Origin: Phycisphaerae bacterium
GTDB taxonomy: Bacteria > Planctomycetota > Phycisphaerae > Sedimentisphaerales > Anaerohalosphaeraceae
NCBI GenBank assembly: GCA_021736615.1
Contig: JAIPFN010000085.1
Location: 1 to 5,124 of the forward strand
DNA: 5,124 nucleotides
Direction: 5' to 3'
Shown here: piece by piece, positions 1 to 5,124 of the stretch
Numbering within the stretch: position 1 is the first letter of the stretch
How the letters are laid out: each line of letters opens with the position of its first letter
Notes under the pieces: model-generated
What the model saw: the letters and a program-made list of their open reading frames with translations, nothing else
The model's database searches: none
What the model was told of the DNA's origin: nothing
Program-made: the position numbers and the translations under genes

Positions 1-999
1 ATACGGAAATGCGACGAATGCAAGACCAGGTCCGCCGTCAACAACATCTGCGACACCGACACCGTTGCCGCCTTGTTGAGTGGCAAAGGCCATCCCGCCA
101 AGAGTGGCGAATATGGCGATTCCTCCGACAAAACTTGTACCAAGGTCGGCAAAGCAGATTATCGCCGCGTTATTATTAAGGTCGCTTTTTCTGTGCAGGA
201 AACTGGCGTAAGTAAGCATTACGCCGTAAGCAAGCGAAAGTGAAAAGAAAACCTGCCCGAAAGCGAACCGCCATGTCGTAGGCTTGGCAAGCTGCGACCA
301 GTCCGGATCGAGATAATAGACAAGTCCGCCCATTGACCCTTCCAGCGTAAGTCCGCGAACGGCAAGGACAATAAGCATAAGGAACGGCAGAGGCACAGTC
401 AGCCATACGATCTTGCCGACGAGCTTTACCCCTTTGAAAATACAGAAATACATCATAATCCACGAGACGATCAGCGGAATAAGAATGTTCCACTGCATCG
501 CCCCGAATACCGGCGGGTTAACCGCATCCTTAGCGGGCATGTTAAGGTATGTCGTATAGAAAAAATCTTTTGCATTGGCTACGCCTTGTGCGCCCTCGCC
601 GCCCCACGGAAGGGGGACGTCATTGATTATCGAAAGGACACTGTAATACATAAAACTGAAACAGTAAGCCAGGATTACCGGGTAATACATGATGATAACA
701 AAACCGAGCAAAATCCCCCACCATCCGACAAACTCAAGCCGCTTGTTGCAGCGACCGAAAGCATCCGGTGCCGCTCGCTGTGTGAAATGCCCCAGGCTGA
801 ACTCAAGTATCAAAAGCGGTATCCCGATACACACCATCCCGATGATATACGGAACCAGAAACGCGCCGCCGCCGTGATCATAAAGTTTATACGGGAATCC
901 CCAAAGGTTTCCAAGTCCTACGGCAGAGCCTACGGCGGCTAATACGAAGCCTCCGCGGGTGCCCCAAGTTTCTCGTTGTTCTTCGAGTAGCTGAGCCAA
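1..999 (-). CDS. Sodium:neurotransmitter symporter (SNF/LeuT-fold) family transporter, C-terminus beyond window
   Basis: Inner-membrane sodium-coupled transporter, expected to import an amino acid or related amine; the substrate cannot be read from the sequence. The frame stays open for 333 codons to the window edge. TM1 (about residues 16-37) carries the family signature GSAVGLGN, followed by WGFPY and GGGAF. Further hydrophobic segments lie near 46-70, 92-118, 170-190, 194-213, 244-268, 278-306 and from about 324. Aligned by eye to LeuT, the Na1 ligands are kept or conservatively changed: Ala26, Asn31, Ser253 (Thr254 in LeuT) and Asn275 (Asn286 in LeuT). The stretch GQVFFSLSLAYG matches TM6, and GPGLAFVAFPY at the edge is typical of TM8. 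Gly34 stands where LeuT has the gate residue Arg30. The start is TTG: an in-frame stop lies at 1012-1014, the first Met is residue 55 (already past TM1), and AGGAG sits six bases upstream. It lies 30 bases downstream of the amidohydrolase-like gene and is probably cotranscribed with it. Family assignment is firm; substrate is unknown. Confidence 0.93.
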   Translation of the reverse strand, partial: MAQLLEEQRETWGTRGGFVLAAVGSAVGLGNLWGFPYKLYDHGGGAFLVPYIIGMVCIGIPLLILEFSLGHFTQRAAPDAFGRCNKRLEFVGWWGILLGFVIIMYYPVILAYCFSFMYYSVLSIINDVPLPWGGEGAQGVANAKDFFYTTYLNMPAKDAVNPPVFGAMQWNILIPLIVSWIMMYFCIFKGVKLVGKIVWLTVPLPFLMLIVLAVRGLTLEGSMGGLVYYLDPDWSQLAKPTTWRFAFGQVFFSLSLAYGVMLTYASFLHRKSDLNNNAAIICFADLGTSFVGGIAIFATLGGMAFATQQGGNGVGVADVVDGGPGLAFVAFPY

Positions 1000-1005
1000 G
1001 AGTCT

Positions 1006-1010
1006 CTCCT
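1006..1010 (-). promoter_or_regulatory. Ribosome binding site that fixes the TTG start of the SNF transporter
   Basis: The minus strand reads AGGAG here, six bases before the TTG at 997-999. No ATG or GTG lies between the upstream in-frame stop (1012-1014) and this TTG, and the next Met comes after TM1, so the site decides the start. Confidence 0.8.
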
Positions 1011-1029
1011 GTTAAATTGCGAAATGAAT

Positions 1030-1812
1030 TTATTGTAAATCGATCCCCAGGACCGACAAGGTGTCACGTTCGATAATAGCGCGAATTACTTCACGCGGAA
1101 CATTCGGCAAATTTGTATTGGCCATCAGTTTATTGAACCCGAGCAATGTCTCGATGCATTCACCGGGTTGGCCATTAGGAAACGCGCTGCCGAAAAACAG
1201 CTTGTCCATTACACCGGCCTCGTAGCAACTGACGACCAGGTTATAAACCTCCCAGACCCGCTGCGGGCATATCGAAAGATCGGCATAAATGTTTTCATGT
1301 TTTGCGATCATGCTGATAGTCTGGTTAAGGAACGGCAGCCCCATCCCTCCGATAATTATTTTAAGGTCGCCGAATCTGCGGGCAATTTCGTCTAAAAGGT
1401 ACGGCTGTGAATAATTCAGAATATCATCAGCGGCGAAAGGGGGGCAGTTATGAAAGAAAACTGGCAAATTAAGACCCTCTGATGCCTCATAGAACCGCAT
1501 GATATTGCTGTTTGTCGGATGAAAACCGCCTTGCGGGCAATACAAAACTACACCTCTAAGACCCAGGTCCTTTGTCAAAGCTTTGACATTTTTCGGTGCC
1601 GGGTTATCACTAAGCGGGTCAAAAATGCCGAAACCGACCATTTTAGGCTGATCTTTGACATAATCAGACAAGACCTTGTTCGATTTTTCCGAACTTTCGC
1701 CCGCGGTCGCAAGGACGATACACGAGTCGATTTGTTCAATAGCCGCAAGGTGGTCGGCAATGTCTGCTTGACCGGCAGTGCAATTTAAATGCGTATGGCA
1801 ATCTGATATCAT
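1030..1812 (-). CDS. Amidohydrolase-fold (amidohydrolase 2-like) protein with eroded active site
   Basis: A 260-residue TIM-barrel protein of the metal-dependent amidohydrolase 2 type (the ACMSD-like group), predicted cytosolic with no signal peptide. The N-terminal DCHTH gives the HxH metal pair His6/His8. GLRGVVLY (84-91) matches the strand usually reading GLRGIKL. His121 in VFFHN fits the third metal histidine, and LFFGSAFP (205-212) matches the strand usually reading LFGSDYP. Two key positions differ: Gly156 replaces the histidine normally found in a KIVxAHMG-like strand, and Ala210 replaces the aspartate that binds metal or does catalysis. Lys is also replaced by Val88. The rest of the fold, including the ending VLGIDL, is intact and of normal length, so this is not a decaying pseudogene in appearance. 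It is probably catalytically altered, or a binding or regulatory relative; no substrate can be named. The start ATG has only a weak ribosome site. It is the first gene of a likely operon with the SNF transporter 30 bases downstream. Confidence 0.85.
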   Translation of the reverse strand: MISDCHTHLNCTAGQADIADHLAAIEQIDSCIVLATAGESSEKSNKVLSDYVKDQPKMVGFGIFDPLSDNPAPKNVKALTKDLGLRGVVLYCPQGGFHPTNSNIMRFYEASEGLNLPVFFHNCPPFAADDILNYSQPYLLDEIARRFGDLKIIIGGMGLPFLNQTISMIAKHENIYADLSICPQRVWEVYNLVVSCYEAGVMDKLFFGSAFPNGQPGECIETLLGFNKLMANTNLPNVPREVIRAIIERDTLSVLGIDLQ

Positions 1813-1853
1813 AATACTGTTTTCGGCGTTAAACCCATAATAAGTGTAATTTT

Positions 1854-1866
1854 TGTCAAACTGACA
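1854..1866. promoter_or_regulatory. Perfect inverted repeat TGTCA-N3-TGACA at the predicted start site (operator candidate)
   Basis: The half-sites TGTCA (1854-1858) and TGACA (1862-1866) are separated by AAC. The repeat begins just after the -10 box of the minus-strand promoter and is centred on its predicted start point, a classic repressor position. The regulator is not identified; no regulator gene lies in the window. Confidence 0.45.
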
Positions 1867-1867
1867 T

Positions 1868-1895
1868 ATTATCCGCCCAAAATCGTTTCTGTCAA
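1868..1895 (-). promoter_or_regulatory. Predicted promoter of the amidohydrolase-like / SNF operon
   Basis: On the minus strand a perfect TTGACA (1895-1890) is followed after 16 bases by GATAAT (1873-1868), five of six matches to the -10 consensus. Transcription would start near 1861, giving a leader of about 50 bases before the ATG at 1812. Spacing and both hexamers fit a housekeeping sigma-70-type promoter. Not confirmed by transcript data. Confidence 0.6.
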
Positions 1896-2028
1896 GTCCA
1901 AATGTCTGTGAGTTTTTAAGACATCAGCAGATCTGACCCAACTTCCCAGGTAACGCATTAATGAAAATACAATAGCGAATATCGATGCCAAATGAATATT
2001 CCAGTGCTTAAGATAGGTGAAAATGCTT

Positions 2029-2042
2029 TTCTTTTACCCATC
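2029..2042 (+). repeat. 14-bp direct repeat, upstream copy
   Basis: TTCTTTTACCCATC, identical to 4928-4941. In both places a GATAG lies 12-13 bases before the repeat. The copies bracket the LamG gene. Significance is uncertain at this length. Confidence 0.5.
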
Positions 2043-2057
2043 TGATTACTATAATCA
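2043..2057 (+). promoter_or_regulatory. Palindrome TGATTA-N3-TAATCA containing a -10 box (candidate promoter/operator of the LamG gene)
   Basis: Perfect 6-bp half-sites (2043-2048 and 2052-2057) flank CTA, and the -10 consensus TATAAT lies inside at 2050-2055. The start point would be near 2062, leaving a leader of about 113 bases. No good -35 is found 16-18 bases upstream (the area reads TTTTCT), which would suit an activator-dependent promoter. A protein binding this palindrome would directly cover the -10. Inference from sequence only. Confidence 0.4.
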
Positions 2058-2086
2058 ATGTCTGTTGCACAGTTAACGGGAGGGCT

Positions 2087-2125
2087 GGGCATAAAAGATC
2101 TGAAGTCAAGGGGTGTTTTTATCCC
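2087..2125 (+). promoter_or_regulatory. Stem-loop in the probable leader of the LamG gene
   Basis: GGG (2087-2089) and ATAAAA (2091-2096) pair with TTTTAT (2117-2122) and CCC (2123-2125), with C2090 bulged; the loop is about 20 bases. This gives nine base pairs between the candidate promoter and the ribosome site. There is no T-tract after the stem, so it is not a standard intrinsic terminator. It does not match a riboswitch class I recognise. Confidence 0.35.
2104..2120 (+). repeat. Imperfect inverted repeat of the downstream IS-end sequence
   Basis: AGTCAAGGGGTGTTTTT here is the reverse complement of 4956-4970 with one extra G. It could be a relic of an IS right end or chance; no transposase remnant lies beside it. 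Confidence 0.35.
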
Positions 2126-2163
2126 GGTCTGTCAAATGAACAAATGCCAATAAGCATTAGAAA

Positions 2164-2166
2164 GGA
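2164..2166 (+). promoter_or_regulatory. Ribosome binding site of the LamG-domain gene
   Basis: AAAGGA ends at 2166, eight bases before the ATG at 2175. A small hairpin, AATGC (2143-2147) with GCATT (2154-2158) and a six-base loop, sits directly upstream. The site supports the chosen start, which also gives a complete signal peptide. Confidence 0.6.
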
Positions 2167-2174
2167 CACAGGGT

Positions 2175-4850
2175 ATGCGTAATATTATTCAGAATCGACT
2201 AATCGCGTTGTATTTTTCTATAAGTTTTGCGTTTTTATTGACACAGGCTCATGTAAGTGCGCAATCATCTGATTTCTTTGCGTACTATACAAGATTAGCG
2301 TATGACGATGACAACAATACTGGTAAATATGCAGACATTATAGTTAATCTGGGCCAGCGTGGGCAACTTGTTTTCAGCCGTGAGTACAGCTACCAACCCT
2401 ACTGGCAGGCCTCCAAAAAAAAGCATTTCCTCGAACCGGTTATCTCTTTTGTCGGTGATGGTCCTGCTGGACGTCCAGACAAGATAAATAAATGTTCCTA
2501 TGTTCGTATTGTCGAGGATAAAACAGATCGAATTGTAATTCACTGGCGATATGCACCTGATCAGAAACGTGACAGCTTTACTCGCTTCAGGGAAACTTAC
2601 TGCGGTGATATAGGTGTATATTATGCCGAATACGCCGATGAATATTTTACGATTAAACCTGACGGCAGTGTGGTCAGGCAAGTCAAGACCGGTTGCTACA
2701 AGCTCGATGACTTCAACGATCCGGCCAATATGGTCAATCAGGTGTTGAAACTGACATCTTCCGGAATCTCTGTTATAAAGACCACACCTGCAAGGCTCCA
2801 TTGCCTTCCGGGTGACCCTGTTGACGGGTCGGCAGTAATTAAAAAGAGTACTCAACCGCCAGCTTTATGGATGAGATTCGATGAAGGCCTCAAACCTAAC
2901 GAACATGCCACAATAGAAAGTTTTAGAGGTACCAAATGCATGATAAACGGTATGGACAGCTATTGGCGTCCGGGCGTATCGGGTTCATGCCTTTCATTCG
3001 ACGGTTATACCAATAAGGTGACGGTCCCGGCCTCGGGTGTTCCCGGTCTTAGCGATGGTTTTACTATACAGACCTGGATAGCACCGCAGGAATATTCATG
3101 GAACTTTGCCGGAATTGTCGATCGGGACCAGGATAAGAAGGCCGGCTATTGTCTTGGAATCAATCACATAGGACAGATCGGCATTTACGCTCATGTGCAA
3201 GGTTATTGGCAGGGACTGATGACCACCAGCAAAGTCCCGCTCTTGACATGGACCCACGTTACCGCGGTATATGAAAAATCGAAAGGATTTTCCGTGTACT
3301 TTAACGGCCAGCTGGTCTCCTCGAAAAAAACATCAGGCCGTGTTAATGACGCAAGTGAGTTGGACCTCTATGTCGGTATGGCCCATGAGAAACAATTTCC
3401 CTGGGCTTATGAACGTAAAATAACCAAAGAGTTTCTTTCAAATATGGTTTTCAGCGGTCTCATCGACGAAGTCAAGATATTCGACAGGGCTTTAGAGCGG
3501 TCGGATATAAATGCAGACTACCTTCTGACCAAACCCAGGATCACCAAACCCCTGAAGTTCTGGGTCTTGCCGGCTGGACCCGATAAGATGGACAAATTCG
3601 GAGCCTTCTATACAAAACTTAAATGCAGCCCTGAATGGGATGGACTCTGGCGAGTTGGCAAATACGCAGATATTGTGGTGGGTTTTGATGATAAGCCCTG
3701 CCGCTTCGTATTCTGGCGTGGGACAAATTATCTTCCCAGTCTAGTAAGCAATCCCGGCCCGAGCGGTATCTGGATGAGTGATCAGAGTCCTGAAAACTAC
3801 AATGGCGAGTGTTTCGAGCATATGTCTGACAAGATGTGCCGTTATTCGCATGTCCGTCTTATCGAAAACACAGATGCCCGGGTTGTAGTACATTGGCGTA
3901 ACACCAGTGTGGGCATCAGCTATGACTGGATGAAAGTTAACAAGGACGGCTGGGGCCTATGGACCGATGAGTACTGGTACATATATCCTGATGCGGCAGC
4001 AGTTCGCTACCAGGTTAGCAGAAGGCTCAAGGATCTGCCGGCACAGACCCAGCAAAATGAAATGATCAGTCAACCCGGTAAACGCCCCGAGGACAACGTA
4101 CCTTATGATTCTGTTACACTCTCAAATCTCAATGGTGATACCGAAACCTGGAACTATTCTTTAGGGAATACATTTCTAAAAACTCCCCCAATAGAGGGCA
4201 ATAAGAATCTCGTCTACACTAATATCATTTCAGAGTACAAGCATTTCAATATTGGCCAGGTCGGTTCCTGGTGGAAAGTGTACAGCCAATGGGAATCCAT
4301 GAGGATGGCGTACGGCCATTCAAAATACAATGCCTGGAACCATTATCCTTTCGGTCTTTTGCCCAGTGACGGTACCGTTGCCACGGGCATTGACAGGGTA
4401 ACTTCTTCATGTCTGGGAACACTCTATGGTCTTCAGCATTTATTGGATGACGGCAGAACCGAACTGTACAATATCTATGGGATGACAGATCTCCCCGTTG
4501 CTGAACTTAAAACTCTGAATCGATCGTGGAACAACCCTGCCGAAATTACAAATATCAACGGCGGTACCTGTATAGGTTACGATAAGCGGCAAAGGGCGTA
4601 TCCCATCACCAGGAAAAAGTCTGCGATAACATTTAGCCTCAACGCTTCTGAAAAAAACCCTGTTTTGAATCCTTGCTTCGTGATTAAGAACTGGTCAAGC
4701 AACTCTAAGGCAAGTGTCGAGATAGATCAGAACAAGAGAACCGATGGTTCCGTCCGGCAGGATATTATAAGGGATACCGACGGTTCCAGAACCATGGTAA
4801 TATGGATCAAGCAGACTTTAGATCAAAAAACCAGTTATAAAATCTATTAA
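2175..4850 (+). CDS. Secreted LamG-like jellyroll protein with duplicated flanking module
   Basis: An 891-residue exported protein. Residues 1-29 are a signal peptide (basic RNIIQNR, hydrophobic core, cleavage likely after VSA29). Residues about 230-450 form a LamG/concanavalin-like jellyroll: ALWMRFDEG, GSCLSFDGYTNKVTV, FTIQTWIAP, WTHVTAVYE, FSVYFNGQ, and the hallmark ending GLIDEVKIFDRAL. Two diverged copies of another module flank it. Copy A (about 33-172) has GKYADIIV (50-57), IHWR (122-125) and DEYFTIKPDG (155-164). Copy B (about 475-615) has GKYADIVV (495-502), VHWR (572-575) and DEYWYIYPDA (598-607). Copy B continues into a C-terminal region with QPGKRPEDN, WNHYPFGLLPSDG and NPCFVIKNW, probably beta-rich. 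It resembles uncharacterised LamG proteins I associate with planctomycete carbohydrate use; LamG domains commonly bind glycans, so binding or processing of extracellular polysaccharide is an inference. No catalytic motif, lipobox, PEP-CTERM or transmembrane anchor is seen. It stands alone on its strand. Confidence 0.85.
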   Translation: MRNIIQNRLIALYFSISFAFLLTQAHVSAQSSDFFAYYTRLAYDDDNNTGKYADIIVNLGQRGQLVFSREYSYQPYWQASKKKHFLEPVISFVGDGPAGRPDKINKCSYVRIVEDKTDRIVIHWRYAPDQKRDSFTRFRETYCGDIGVYYAEYADEYFTIKPDGSVVRQVKTGCYKLDDFNDPANMVNQVLKLTSSGISVIKTTPARLHCLPGDPVDGSAVIKKSTQPPALWMRFDEGLKPNEHATIESFRGTKCMINGMDSYWRPGVSGSCLSFDGYTNKVTVPASGVPGLSDGFTIQTWIAPQEYSWNFAGIVDRDQDKKAGYCLGINHIGQIGIYAHVQGYWQGLMTTSKVPLLTWTHVTAVYEKSKGFSVYFNGQLVSSKKTSGRVNDASELDLYVGMAHEKQFPWAYERKITKEFLSNMVFSGLIDEVKIFDRALERSDINADYLLTKPRITKPLKFWVLPAGPDKMDKFGAFYTKLKCSPEWDGLWRVGKYADIVVGFDDKPCRFVFWRGTNYLPSLVSNPGPSGIWMSDQSPENYNGECFEHMSDKMCRYSHVRLIENTDARVVVHWRNTSVGISYDWMKVNKDGWGLWTDEYWYIYPDAAAVRYQVSRRLKDLPAQTQQNEMISQPGKRPEDNVPYDSVTLSNLNGDTETWNYSLGNTFLKTPPIEGNKNLVYTNIISEYKHFNIGQVGSWWKVYSQWESMRMAYGHSKYNAWNHYPFGLLPSDGTVATGIDRVTSSCLGTLYGLQHLLDDGRTELYNIYGMTDLPVAELKTLNRSWNNPAEITNINGGTCIGYDKRQRAYPITRKKSAITFSLNASEKNPVLNPCFVIKNWSSNSKASVEIDQNKRTDGSVRQDIIRDTDGSRTMVIWIKQTLDQKTSYKIY
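2271..2690 (+). repeat. Module copy A inside the LamG gene (diverged coding duplication)
   Basis: Residues about 33-172 share a series of ordered motifs with residues about 475-615: FxxxYTxL, GKYADIxV, a FxFxR-containing strand, YxxVRxxE (SYVRIVE here), a VHWR-like strand and DEYxxIxPD. The order and spacing are kept, which supports a tandem domain duplication later separated by the LamG domain. Boundaries are approximate. Confidence 0.65.
3597..4019 (+). repeat. Module copy B inside the LamG gene (diverged coding duplication)
   Basis: Residues about 475-615 carry the second copy of the module: FGAFYTKL, GKYADIVV, YSHVRLIE (557-564), VVVHWR (570-575), DEYWYIYPD (598-606). It is fuller than copy A because of an extra tryptophan-rich stretch before DEY, and it runs straight into the C-terminal region. 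Confidence 0.65.
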
Positions 4851-4950
4851 GGGTTATTTAGTGGCAATAGGAGCCCGAAGCGCCAGCGCAGGGATAAAAG
4901 CGTTTAAGTTGTAGGATAGAAAACATCTTCTTTTACCCATCATTGCTTCC
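4851..4950. other. Spacer after the LamG gene, no clear terminator
   Basis: There is no coding frame. The weak nested complementarity CCC/GCGC/GCGC/GGG (4873-4893) has a loop of only two bases and no following T-tract, so I do not call a terminator. The 14-bp direct repeat lies at 4928-4941. Confidence 0.5.
4928..4941 (+). repeat. 14-bp direct repeat, downstream copy
   Basis: TTCTTTTACCCATC, identical to 2029-2042, about ten bases before the proposed left end of the insertion sequence. Confidence 0.5.
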
Positions 4951-4964
4951 TGTCCAAAAACCCC

Positions 4965-4994
4965 TTGACTGCCGGTCTCTGAGGATTTTATAAT
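4965..4994 (+). promoter_or_regulatory. Strong sigma-70-type promoter of the transposase gene
   Basis: TTGACT (4965-4970), an 18-base spacer and perfect TATAAT (4989-4994). Transcription would start near 5001, about 78 bases before the OrfA ATG. A second possible start is the extended -10 TGCTATAAT at 5035-5043, which has no good -35. Confidence 0.65.
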
Positions 4995-5064
4995 ACTCCC
5001 CAGAAATCAAACCATGGTATAAGGTTGTATGATGTGCTATAATTAAAGCATCATTAAGTTCTTG

Positions 5065-5070
5065 TAGGGG
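5065..5070 (+). promoter_or_regulatory. Ribosome binding site of the transposase gene
   Basis: TAGGGG lies eight bases before the ATG at 5079. It is a plausible but not perfect Shine-Dalgarno. Confidence 0.45.
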
Positions 5071-5078
5071 TTAGAGTT

Positions 5079-5124
5079 ATGGCAAAAAGACGGCATTTTG
5101 GTAAGGAATTTAAGGCTCGTGTGG
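5079..5124 (+). CDS. IS3-family OrfA-like transposase, N-terminal 15 codons only
   Basis: The visible peptide is MAKRRHFGKEFKARV. The pattern of basic residues followed by F-x-x-EFKARV is the standard opening of OrfA helix-turn-helix proteins of the IS3 family (Transposase_8 type), which bind the IS ends and are joined to OrfB by programmed frameshifting in full elements. Only the start of the gene is present, so integrity, OrfB and the IS subgroup cannot be judged. It is read from the strong promoter just upstream and lies about 230 bases after the LamG gene on the same strand. Confidence 0.7.
   Translation, partial: MAKRRHFGKEFKARV

Larger units (their letters stand above)
1813..2174. other. 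Divergent intergenic region, 362 bp, no gene seen
   Basis: It separates the minus-strand operon from the plus-strand LamG gene. Neither strand shows a convincing coding frame. It holds a minus-strand promoter with a palindrome at its start point (1854-1895), a TATAAT inside a second palindrome (2043-2057), a stem-loop (2087-2125) and the ribosome site of the plus-strand gene. The part from about 1900 to 2010 shows nothing I can name. Two short sequences in the second half (2029-2042 and 2104-2120) recur in the spacer after the LamG gene. Confidence 0.7.
4951..5124 (+). mobile_element. Left end of an IS3-type insertion sequence, cut by window edge
   Basis: The presence of an IS is inferred from the transposase start at 5079. 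The left tip is proposed at TGTCC (4951), because IS3-family ends begin with TG and a typical short leader then follows. The exact tip is uncertain: the right end and target duplication are outside the window. AAAAACCCCTTGACT (4956-4970) would form part of the terminal repeat and also supplies the -35 box of the transposase promoter. Confidence 0.5.

Noticed and set aside
176..493. Minus-strand open frame of 105 codons
   Set aside because: It overlaps the SNF transporter out of frame; the transporter frame is open across the entire stretch and matches family signatures.
586..942. Plus-strand open frame of 118 codons
   Set aside because: Antisense shadow of the SNF transporter, with low-complexity, non-domain-like protein and no ribosome site.
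1168..1788. Plus-strand open frames of 75 and 89 codons
   Set aside because: Antisense to the amidohydrolase-like gene, with no recognisable protein features.
1837..1859. Second TTGACA with TATTAT on the minus strand as a promoter
   Set aside because: The spacer is only 11 bases; the TTGACA here is better explained as part of the TGTCA/TGACA palindrome.
2295..2855. Minus-strand open frame of 186 codons
   Set aside because: Antisense to the LamG gene's N-terminal module, whose sense frame has a signal peptide and a duplicated module.
4873..4893. Possible terminator hairpin after the LamG gene
   Set aside because: The inner GCGC/GCGC arms leave a two-base loop, the outer pairing is broken by an internal loop, and no T-tract follows.
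5030..5053. Hairpin TGATG / CATCA in the transposase leader
   Set aside because: Only about five pairs with a long loop; too weak to call a regulatory structure.

Overview
The window looks like bacterial chromosome from the Planctomycetota or a related PVC lineage. That placement is an inference from the style of the proteins: a large secreted LamG-domain protein of a kind I associate with polysaccharide-degrading planctomycetes, an amidohydrolase-fold protein and a bacterial neurotransmitter-type symporter. No rRNA or other phylogenetic marker is present. Base composition is moderate and the protein genes are intact.

Layout. Positions 1-999 (minus strand) hold the N-terminal 333 codons of a sodium:neurotransmitter symporter family (SNF, LeuT-fold) transporter. 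It starts at a TTG and runs off the left edge. Thirty bases upstream of it, 1030-1812 (minus strand) encodes a complete 260-residue amidohydrolase-fold protein in which several expected active-site residues are replaced. The two genes probably form one operon, read from a promoter around 1868-1895 with a perfect inverted repeat at the predicted transcription start.

The divergent spacer 1813-2174 also holds a TATAAT embedded in a perfect 15-bp palindrome and a long stem-loop in the probable leader of the plus-strand gene. That gene, 2175-4850, encodes an 891-residue secreted protein in which a LamG-like jellyroll sits between two diverged copies of another module. The second copy continues into a further C-terminal region.

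Downstream of 4850 is a short spacer without a convincing terminator, then the left end of an insertion sequence. It has a strong promoter (4965-4994) and the first 15 codons of an IS3-type OrfA transposase, cut by the right edge.

How the genes may work together: the minus-strand pair suggests sodium-driven uptake of a small amine or amino-acid-like molecule together with a cytosolic binding or processing protein of unknown activity. The plus-strand protein is probably extracytoplasmic and may bind or process carbohydrate. Nothing in the sequence links the two divergent units beyond the shared spacer. I do not see clear evidence of a wholly new system. The best leads are the active-site-eroded amidohydrolase paired with a transporter, the module-LamG-module protein, and the two palindromes sitting on promoters.
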